From the NCBI RefSeq assembly GCF_963678635.1, contig NC_087067.1:20954596-21018595 (forward strand): a DNA stretch of 64,000 bases, given 5' to 3'. This document shows, piece by piece, positions 53,401 to 61,586 of the stretch (the stretch's first letter is position 1; every line of letters begins with the position of its first letter). The stretch is from Symsagittifera roscoffensis (lineage: Eukaryota > Xenacoelomorpha > Acoela > Convolutidae). The notes under the pieces were generated by a model. The model searched no databases and was not told the DNA's origin. It saw only the letters and a list, made by a program, of their open reading frames with translations. A program made the position numbers and the translations under genes.

Positions 53401-56400
53401 AACGACAACATATAATGAGCACAATCCTCGATTTCTATTACACTGGATCAGTCTATTGCCTCTCACTATCGCCAAATTTGGGAGCACTATTTGAGTCAAA
53501 TGCACATTGTAAATCAGCAGGTAGCCCGAAATTTCCCTGACTTCGCTGAGAAAGTCAAAATGGTATGTTTCATTTTCAGGTTCAAAGACGCTAGAGATCT
53601 CAAGATTCCCGTAGATGTGTGTGCATTTTGAGCTCCCTTAAGAGCGAAAATCAAAAATATTCATTAATTAACCATCAAATCATTGCAGTGGAATTTTTGA
53701 AAGAGCATAGCCAGTCTTGTCGAAATTGGGATACCAGAAGATCCAAGAGTCATGGCATTCGGTCAAGGTTCGATATTCAAAAATCGGATGCACCTCTTGC
53801 GGTACAAAAAAAACACACAGAGAAAGAAATATAGCCCCGTGCAGTGGATAAGAACTTTTATATTCTTACAATATATATTTTTTGCTCGATTACTGCAAAT
53901 TTAAAGCAATCAACGCTCATAGGGACGAAATCCGGCGTGTTCAAAAAGTTAGGTAAAAACTACTTGCACGTAATCCCTTGTCAGTATCACTTCATCTCAA
54001 ATAAAGAAAAATTATTTAAAACCCAGTTTATCCAAAGCAAAGCCACTTCGTCTGGAAAAAAATTAAATTTATTTTCCAGAGATGATTTCTAATCTCTGGA
54101 ATCAGGCGCGGACCTAGGAATTTCTCGAAGGGGGGATTTTCAAAAAAAAAAATTGAAAAATTTGTCCTTTTTTTAGGTCGACCAAATTGATTTTCTGAGT
54201 TCTCCCAAACCACTATAAAGACTAAATTGACTAAATGTTCTACGCCGCAGGAAAATTTCTGAAAAAAAACACCAAAAAGGCGTTTTTGGGCGTTTTTCGG
54301 AAAATTTCGAAATTAGTATAGTTTGGCGCCCAAGGCGCCTTTAGAAACATTTTAGGTCAGTCAGCCAAAAATGGATATCTCAAAATAGTACAGAGGGTCG
54401 GCAGAGGGTCGAACTCCTGAGAGGAGGGCGTCCGTACACCCCACCGCCTACCCCTAAAAACGCTGCTGTCTGGAATAAAGTGACTGCATCAGAGATTGTA
54501 TGAGCTTTTGGTAGTGTTCCTAAATTAAATTCAGCGATTTTTTTTTCGCAATGTTTCAGTTATATAAAAATTATTTTTTCGGTAACTTGTAAGTAATTGT
54601 AGAGGGTAAACGAGGGGGAGGGAGTAAAAAGACAAATCGCGAACTAAAACATAAATTAACATTGAATTACGATTTAGACAAAACTTGAATTCAAATATAC
54701 GAGTAAGTAAATACGTATGAGTCCGATTTTGCATGCGTTTGTTTTTTTTTATAACTTTGAGCGAGAAAAATGAGCAAGCAGGCTTTTTTAGTCAGCAAAA
54801 ATTATAAATCTTATTTATGCTTTAACCGAGGAGCTTTTTAGCGCCATCTTGGCAATCAAAAACTTCTGCAAAAAATTTGGAAAAAAAGAGAACAATTTTT
54901 TTGAGTTATTCGACTTTTACTCTGATTTTTCCAATTTTACTCTGAAGGTCGAGTATTCTTAAGTTTTAGTTTTTAGTTTAGATCCTTTTATTACACCACG
55001 CAGAAAAAAACAACTCAAGTTTTGAAAGAAAAAATTACTCTTAATTATTAGGACTATGGTCGGACATTCTGTGCAACTTGCACAATAACCGGCCTTTATT
55101 GTTGTTTTACTTTATTGAAGCAATCTACTTTAAATCGAAGATACTTGGTAAACTTTTGCTTAAGACTGGAAGTTTAGCTCGAGCGTAATAGATTTCTATA
55201 AAGGTTATAGAAAACGAACGTGTGATCAGTTCTAGTTTATGCGGTGTATTTGAGCTTTTCTTCTTTTTAACGTTGATTTGATTATATATTAGTTGTTTGC
55301 ATTTTTCACATTTTTGTAATTGCTCAGTTTTGGTTTTCAATTTTTTTCCAGGATTGCATAAGAAAAGTTGAAGTCATCTAAGATGGTTGTCAATTGTCAA
55401 ATTGGCATATAACAAAGGTAGCATTGGTGTGGGGGAATTCGTGCAGTGAAAACTTAAAGCGACGATAAATGAACACACTAAAACCAAAGATTTGGTTTTT
55501 AAACAACAGAATCAAAATACGCAAAAAGCGATGTTTCTCATCGGACTCGTACCCTAACTGGGTTGTCTCCAGCATGGGCACCGCCTCTGCGCCAAACCGA
55601 CAAAAATAGTAGTTGAATCTTGTTATGCTGATAAATTACATAGAACGATCAGGAAAAACCTGTCAGCAAACTTTTGTTACCGTGAAATCTAGTAATGATT
55701 TCAAATAGCTTGCTGGTTTTGACAGAAAATCCAATCAATTTTTTGGACAGTTTTAAGAATGTTGATTGGTCGAAAACTTTGCACTTAACAGTTTGAAGGG
55801 CGCAAACGGACCCAAAATAATGCTTAACTTTTTGTGCACAGAAGTACAGTAGCAAAAAAAACGAAACTCATGAGAGTTAAAAACTTACAAAATTTACGAA
55901 ACTTTTTCTAAAAAATTATACCTTCAATCGATAAAATGTGTCTGAAAAAACGATACCTAAAATTGATGAGTCTTCGAAATGAAGTGAGCGACTTTCATTT
56001 CGTATTATAAAACAAAGCTGAGTTTGTGCAATTAAACAAGAAATAATTGTAACTAAAACAAATAAATGCATCGAAAATAGAATTGCTAGTTGCTGTGCAA
56101 ATAACATATCAAGTTCCTGACAATTTTTTTTAATGACATAGCTAGGAAAAACTGTTATTTTTTCTTGAATTTTCCCCCAAATTTGGGACATTTTTGAAAA
56201 CGTGAAAAATTACATATTTTAAATTATTTCAGAAATTTGGTAGTGGTTTTAGCCGGAGCTATATGAAAAATCACATCAACGATAAACCGACCGCCGCTTC
56301 AAAAACAAGAACCTGACACCACCAACGCAAGCCTCAGCTTCAACACAGTTACAGAACAGCTGTTCAATCCAGCAGCAGATTCTCAGACATCAAGTAACGG

Positions 56401-58260
56401 TCCTGATTGCAAATGAAAAGTTGAAGTCATCGAATATAACAAAGGTAGCATTGGTGTGGGGAAATTCGTGCTGCGAAAACTTAAAGCGACGATAAATGAA
56501 CACGCTAAAATGAAAGATTTGGTTTTTAAACAACAGAATCAAAATATGCAAAAAGGGATGTTTCTCACCAGACTCGTACCCTAACTGTGTCGTCTCTAGT
56601 ATGGGCACCGCCTCTGCGCCGAACTGACAAAAATAGAAGTTTGATATGCTGATAAATTACGAAGAACGATCAGGAAAACCATGTCAGCAAACTTTCGTTA
56701 CGGTAAAATCTAGTAATGATTTCAAATAGCTTGCTGGTTTTGACAGAAAATTCAACCAATTTTGGACAGTTTTAAGAATGTTGATTGGTCGAAAACTTTG
56801 CACTTAACAGTTCGAAGGGCGCAAACGGACCTACAGTAATGCTTAACATTTTGTGCACAGAACTACAGTGCGGCATTTTTTTATATTAGCAAAAAAAACG
56901 AAACTCATGAGAATTAAAAACTTGCAAAATTTACGAAACTTTTTTCTAAAAAATTATATCTAAATTCGATAAAATGTGTCTGAAAAAAGGATACCTAAAA
57001 TTGATGATTCTTTGAAATGAAGTGAGAATTTTCATTTCGTATTATAAAACAAAGATGAGTTTGTGCAATTAAACAAGAAATAAGTGTAACTAAAACAAAT
57101 AGATGCATCGAAAATAGAATTGCTAGTTGCTGTGCAAATAACATATCAAGTTTCCGACAATTTTTTTTAAATAAGATAGCTAGGAAAAACTGTTATTTTT
57201 CTTGACTTTTCCCCCGAATTGGGGGCATTTTTTGAAAATGTGAAAAATTGCAACTCTTATTATTTGAAGTCTTATTAAAACTTCAATGATATTTTTGAAA
57301 AAATTAACTTTTCCTCAAATTTTTTTTTTTCATTTTTTTTTGGAAATACTAAATGAGTTTCAATTATATGTTTTTTCATATCTTTCTATTAAATGAGCTG
57401 AAGTCATTTATATATGTTATATCATTCTGAATGCTTTAACTTACAACTAACGTAAAAAAAAATCTAATCAAAAAGGCATTTAAAAAGTAGACATGTGAGT
57501 TTAGGTCCGGGTTGGCCTTCTCATTGAGTAATTTTGGGTGAAGTTCATCTGTTCGACACGCTATCTTATTTTGGCCGGATATATTCGTGCAACTCCTTCG
57601 TCTAATACCAATCTTAATCTTTCTTTTATAGTTCTTTTATAGATCTAGTATATACTGATATTCTTGTGAGGAGTAAAGAAACTGATTTCAATCTGTATGA
57701 TTTTTTCTCTGGCTGAAACTATGAATAGTTTTAGGTTTATAATTTATCGTAAGTTTTAGCAATCAACATTGATTGTTTAGATCTAAATATTTTACAGTGA
57801 TAAATATCAAGATATAAAATAAATTCTTATTTTGAATTGGTTCAACATGCTCAAAATGTGTCCATTGGTTGACGAAGACAGATTTTAGAAAATGATTCAG
57901 GGGTTCTGTTAGACAAAATGTTTGCCTAAAGCAATTCTTTGTTTCGATTTGGTAAACGCTTGCTAATTGCAAGCATAATAATTAATGACCATTTTAAAAT
58001 ATGAAATCCGCAATTAAGCGCAATTAGTTATTTTCTGACTTGAAGAACGTTATTTTTGTTCCGTTTTTTATTTAAAAAAATTTCCCATTGATTTTCGCCC
58101 CTTTTCTGTAATATTTTTGTTTCAAATGCCAGTAGTTATTCGTGCTTCCGATAACAGAGCTGAACATATTAGAACTTCCCGAGCACGCTCGTGATGTAAC
58201 TGACAGTAAAGAAAACGCGAAAAATACAAGGGTGCAAATTATTTCCACGTCGATCTTCAT
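47424..58260 (-). CDS. ErbB/EGFR-like receptor ectodomain without transmembrane or kinase region
   Basis: Three exons are predicted on the minus strand. Exon 1 is 58260 to about 58102 (ATG, hydrophobic signal peptide LVFFAFSLLSV, then CSGSSN...YYRK). Exon 2 is about 53632-51925, ending at GTAGG/GTAAGTG. Exon 3 is 47999-47424. About 811 residues result. Domain order is that of ErbB: L1 (CTHIYGNLEIS, EVREISGYLLIYNV, NLAIVRGNRL), furin-like CR1 (SGHCWGPKREDCQTLTRLIC, CAAGCSGDFKSECNACR), L2 (CKVLQGDLVLDDTF, LEIIEGESIMIGNNN) and CR2 (CDDECATIGGEGACWGPGP, then the Cys-rich exon 3). It ends in FLMS and a stop with AATAAA 104 bases on. No transmembrane or kinase exon exists on this strand down to base 1, though more distant exons cannot be excluded. 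A secreted ligand-binding form is the inference. The exon 1/2 join lacks a GT or GC donor at the place homology demands, so a sequence error, a non-canonical intron or decay is possible. Confidence 0.85.
48336..48984. mobile_element. Foldback MITE (GTTCCGACCAT family, copy 3) in ErbB intron 2
   Basis: Both ends carry the family's left terminus: GTTCAGAAAATGGGGAGG at 48342 and, inverted, GTTCCGACCATTTGAAAAAT ending at 48984. Both arms contain the CAGGTACCACAAATTA-like and AACTTTGAGCGAGTGAAGCG / CGCTTTACTCGCTCGAAATT blocks. The two halves face each other around about 48650, giving a long imperfect palindrome. Non-coding. Confidence 0.7.
49184..49551. repeat. Inverted repeat: arms about 160 bp, loop 49 bp
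   Basis: 49184-49343 (TGCCCTGTAATTGGTCTCAA ... GGGAAGATTTTG) is the reverse complement of 49393-49551 with few mismatches. The loop includes GATAATTCGCAGCGTATAAA, which recurs near 49880 as GATAATTCGCAGCGTCTAAA. It lies in intron 2 of the ErbB-like gene and is not related to copy 3 of the MITE. Confidence 0.85.
49560..51480. other. ErbB intron 2, remaining part, with one abundant-repeat copy
   Basis: An abundant-repeat copy covers about 50240-50640 (AGGCAAACTCCACTATCGAA, TATTGACCCAGTTTCCTCAAG). Two phrases (TACAGTCAAAACATTCAGAG and CAGTCAAAACATTCAGGGCT) are duplicated near 49550 and 49725. Open frames here are Phe/Lys low complexity. No gene is seen. Confidence 0.4.
51494..51575 (-). pseudogene. 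tRNA-Ser(GCT)-like pseudogene or SINE head
   Basis: Minus strand: GACAGGGTGGCCGAGTGGTA is a tRNA-Ser 5' half with a perfect A box (TGGCCGAGTGG), followed by GACGCTGGACTGCTAAG, whose loop gives anticodon GCT. The 3' half is degenerate (only a GGGATCAAGTT-like remnant of the B box), so it is probably inactive. Confidence 0.55.
54095..54476 (+). mobile_element. hAT-type MITE with 8-bp target duplication
   Basis: The body is 54103-54468 (366 bp), flanked by TCTGGAAT at 54095-54102 and 54469-54476. It begins CAGGCGCGGACCTAGGAATT. The other end reads CAGCAGCGTTTTTAGGGG on the complement. The interior has GTCGACCAAATTGATTTTC, GGCGCCCAAGGCGCC and GGTCAGTCAGCC. It is the best-bounded member of the family also seen at 12640, 15570 and 25605. 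It lies in ErbB intron 1. Confidence 0.85.
54730..55070 (+). mobile_element. MITE-like repeat, truncated copy (GTTCCGACCAT family)
   Basis: The right end GGACTATGGTCGGACATTCT and the interior AACTTTGAGCGAGAAAAATG and GCAAGCAGGC match copies 1-3. The left half is missing. Confidence 0.6.
55352..57249. repeat. Large direct duplication, two copies of about 850 bp, in ErbB intron 1
   Basis: 55352-56210 and 56405-57249 are clearly related throughout. Examples are GAAAACTTAAAGCGACGATA, ATGGGCACCGCCTCTGCGCC, TTTTGGACAGTTTTAAGAATG and GAATTGCTAGTTGCTGTGCA. They differ by scattered substitutions and small indels. A 194-bp spacer (56211-56404) is single copy, locally GC-richer and partly open in two frames (TTNASLSFNTVTEQLFNPAA in one), but I cannot assign it. 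No protein family or terminal repeat is recognised in the unit. Confidence 0.85.
57250..58100. other. ErbB intron 1, proximal part
   Basis: AT-rich non-coding DNA. The phrase GGTAAACGCTTGCTAATTGCAAGCATAATAA near 57950 resembles GATAACGCTTGCTAATGGCAAGCGTAATAA near 35270, a short dispersed palindromic motif. Confidence 0.35.
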
Positions 58261-58799
58261 TTCGAGCTAATTCAAAATAGGAACCAGTCAATTATTTTTA
58301 AGCAATCTTGGAAACTACTACTATTTCAAATCTCTAATTCTACCGAACTATCTTATCTATAATGATAAACTTCAAACACCAGTCTTAAAAGAAACCTCAA
58401 CCACTCAAAATTTGCTGGAATCAAATTGTCCTTATAGGCTTTGTTTTTGATTATCTCGAAGTGTTTAAATTTGACAAGACCTTCAACTTTACTAAGCAGG
58501 TCCGATAAGTAAGACTGAAGACAAATGACTTCACAAATATTCAGTATACAGACATTCCGCTTCGACTAAAGCATTCCCAGCTTTAAAGTCTACCGACTGT
58601 CCTTTCAAGTTGTTGTTCGAGATAACGAAAGGGAAAAATGACTGTTGCATCCAGATTGATATTTGTCGATTCGAATTCAGGTACTGTAAGGAAAAGACTT
58701 TATTGAGTGAGTATTATTTTGAAGCCTTTATGATTGTGCTTTCAGATGTAATCAACAATTTCGAAGAACTGGAATACAGATTTTTTTCTTTTGCTTTTC

Positions 58800-59170
58800 G
58801 GAGTACACTATAGAATGAACGCATGAATGAAGTTTAAAGAGCTTTCGAAGTTGAAAGAAAAAAAATAGATGCCCTTAAAGCTCGAGTTCTTTAGAACAAT
58901 TTATTATTGGCACTGTTTTGATTTTATTAACTCAATTAAAAAAACTGGATCAATAGGCAAAACATTGATTTCACAGGGATATCTGATCATTAATTTCCAT
59001 TTTCGAAATTAGAAAGTCAATCACGTTTTAACAATGGAAATGAACTGAACTTATAAAGAACTCACAAGTCAAACCGCAAAAAATCAAAACAGTGTGAACA
59101 AATTGTTGACTTTTTCCTTAAAAAAAATCAGCTAGACCTATACAAGAGTACTCTCTACGTTCATAACTCT
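58800..59170 (-). repeat. Abundant repeat copy upstream of the ErbB-like gene
   Basis: It shows AGATGCCCTTAAAGCTCG, CTCAATTAAAAAAACTGGATCA, TTTTCGAAATTAGAAAGTCA and ACCTATACAAGAGTACTCTC. It lies about 0.55 kb from the ErbB start and may be part of the 5' flank. Confidence 0.55.
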
Positions 59171-59285
59171 TAAAAATAAAACACAGCTTTAGTGTTTCGT
59201 TTTTTTTTGTGCTATCTGCCGTGCTAGGTTTTGCTATATCGCAAGTGGTGCAGCACTTCACGAAGAGAAAATTTCATCAAATTTT

Positions 59286-59480
59286 GCGATTGTGAAGTGT
59301 GCACCTAGTAACGAATCTCTCTCACCCTTGGCAAAAAAATTGAGGAAACATAGGAGGAATAGGTTTGAAATGTGTGCAATCATCCATTTGATGCAGAATC
59401 TGCTGGACAATATGAGGAACCACAGGGAGCACCCGAATGATACGCCATGCGAAAATGGCGTGCAATCCGAGTTACAATAA
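59286..59480 (+). other. Possible terminal exon of an unidentified + strand gene
   Basis: About 63 codons to TAA with protein-like composition: basic (LAKKLRKHRRNRFEM), a hydrophobic stretch (CAIIHLMQNLLDNM), then acidic-polar to SELQ. A GATTGTGAAG site before it could be an acceptor. I see no canonical AATAAA after it and no upstream exon. The family is not recognised. It lies between the divergent ends of the ErbB-like gene and vigilin. Confidence 0.35.
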
Positions 59481-59539
59481 CAGGACCTACTCGTATTGTG
59501 ACTCGGCAGTGAACACTCTTAGTGGAAAACATCGGTAAT

Positions 59540-59880
59540 TTTTTCTGGTTATTTATAAAAGTAGCCAATCGAAGTTTGGAAAAGAGTATTGAACGCAATT
59601 AAACAAAAAAACCCACTGACTTTGTTGAAAAAATCTCAATTTTCCAATTTCACAAAAAAAACTGATGCCTTTCTGACTCTTTGAATTTCTGGAACGATTC
59701 ATGATGGGCGTTTTTTTGATAGCATTAACCCAATTTGAGAAAACAAGGTCAACAGCTAAACTTTTTATTCCGCTGGAACTGTAAAAATTAAATTCCTTTT
59801 GCGCCATTTGCACGTTCGTTTTCTGAGAGTGCTATTTACGTCTTTTTTAGCAGATGAATTTTAACTTATTTAAAAAGTGC
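59540..59880 (-). repeat. Abundant repeat copy
   Basis: It carries ATAGCATTAACCCAATTTGA, ACAAGGTCAACAGCTAAAC and a CCTTTTGCGCCATTTGCACG end. The orientation matches the 58800 copy. Confidence 0.55.
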
Positions 59881-59889
59881 ATATATATA

Positions 59890-61440
59890 TATCCAAGTGC
59901 ATCAATATTTTAAGACTTTTACCTGAAAAAAAAAAATCACCAAGACTACGTTCCCTACTCTAAAATTTCGGCCATTTTCGAATTGAATATATCAATGTCA
60001 ATTTTTTTAAGATCCTAGTTTAAAAAGTTTTCTGAACAAAAAAAATTAGATTAGAATTAGCCTAGATTTAGAAACTTTCCAAACAGAAATTAGATTAGAA
60101 ATAAGCCTTTTTCTGATAAGAAATAGCCTAGATTTAGAAAATTTCTGACCAGAAGAAATAAAGATTTTTTTAGAAAATCCATGCTTTATTTAAACATTTC
60201 GCAAAGAATTGCTGACCAGAATTTGAGATCGGAAATTAAGTATTTCGTGACAGAATTAAAGAACTTTCTCGGTACGGGAAGATTTCGAACGGTGCTCGAT
60301 TAAAAACAGATGGTTTTCAATATTTGAATTGGAATGTCCACTTAGGTAACAGCGGATAAGATCGAGACGAGTCGGAAGTGAGCGAAGGGAGGATGGGGAT
60401 ATACCATGACGTCATGGACAGGTAATGTTGCATCATTAATTGACTAACCAAATAGAATACACAATCATAATACACAAATTCACATCACCGCCAATTAACT
60501 TCAATTTTTTAGTTAATGCCAATTTAATTGCTTGAAGTATTTGTAACATCTGCCGAGCCAACTACAACTCACTATATTTTATTAGACTACTTTTAAGCGG
60601 TTTTCACGATGAATTGCTCAGTGATTTTGTCGTTAACTGCTATCAAAATGTTTTTTTTTTGTAAATTAATATCATTGTCGTATTTCGATGACCCAAACCG
60701 ATATTAGCAAAAACTCGGCATTGAACACCGATTAGCCGAAAAATATCATTAAAATTTCTATAGTATTGTCATTACCACATCAATAATCTTCAACATACCT
60801 CGCAATGAATTGAACAAATAGTGAAAAAAATCTTAAAAGAATGTCTTCGCCGTTAAATAATTTTCAAAAAACGTCTTCGCCGTTAAATAATTTTCCAAAA
60901 ATTCATAATGCTGCTATTGCTCAGAGGAGGTATGTTATAGGCGCGCACCAAAAGATATCTACCTAGACATTACTTCATATAAGAGATTCTAAAAATCAAG
61001 GCATCTATTCACCAGACAAGATTTAGAACCAACCAGGAGATCAACTGGCTTACGTTGTCACCACAATTAGTTTTTTAAAAGAAATATCGAGGCAAATAAA
61101 GGAAACAAGGAAAATCTATACATTAAACGATATTATTTGAATCAGTGTATATTTGCACCGAAGTCCAATTATTTATTCAGTTTACATCTTTAGAAAAGAC
61201 CCTAAATCACAGTTTATTAAACCGCGCTTAAACGTATTTAACCGCTAATTACTGCAGAAGCTTCCAATATAGCACTACCACCTTATAGATTACAGTTAAA
61301 GTAGCTACACAGCAATATTGAGAAATATTAAGGATGATGAAACGAGAAACGATGATTATGATGCACAAAAGTAGAGGACAAATCAAGGAATAAAGTGTGT
61401 TTAAGGCACTGGAAAAGATCACGTATCCATTTTTCGTTAT
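59890..61440. other. Intergenic DNA downstream of vigilin
   Basis: No gene is seen. A short tandem repeat of AATGTCTTCGCCGTTAAATAATTTT-like units (two copies, 60840-60900) and a diverged GATTAGAAATTAGCCTAGATTTAG repeat (60050-60140) are present. Confidence 0.4.
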
Positions 61441-61443
61441 ATA

Positions 61444-61449
61444 TTTATT
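61444..61449 (-). terminator. Poly(A) signal of vigilin
   Basis: AATAAA on the minus strand (TTTATT on +), about 140 bases after the stop at 61587-61589, a normal 3'-UTR distance. Confidence 0.65.
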
Positions 61450-61586
61450 TCTTAGCCCGTCAATCAAAGCACAAATCTACTCAATCAATGTAAGTTTAGT
61501 TTGTTCACATTTTGCCCATATCTTCTCAACTAGTTCACGTTCTCCGAGTGCCAAACGTAGCTCAACGCCAGCGTAAAAGTCATCGT

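Noticed and set aside
56211-56404. The duplication spacer as a definite exon
   Set aside because: Two frames are partly open, but neither has a clear acceptor-donor pair or recognisable peptide; kept only as a remark.
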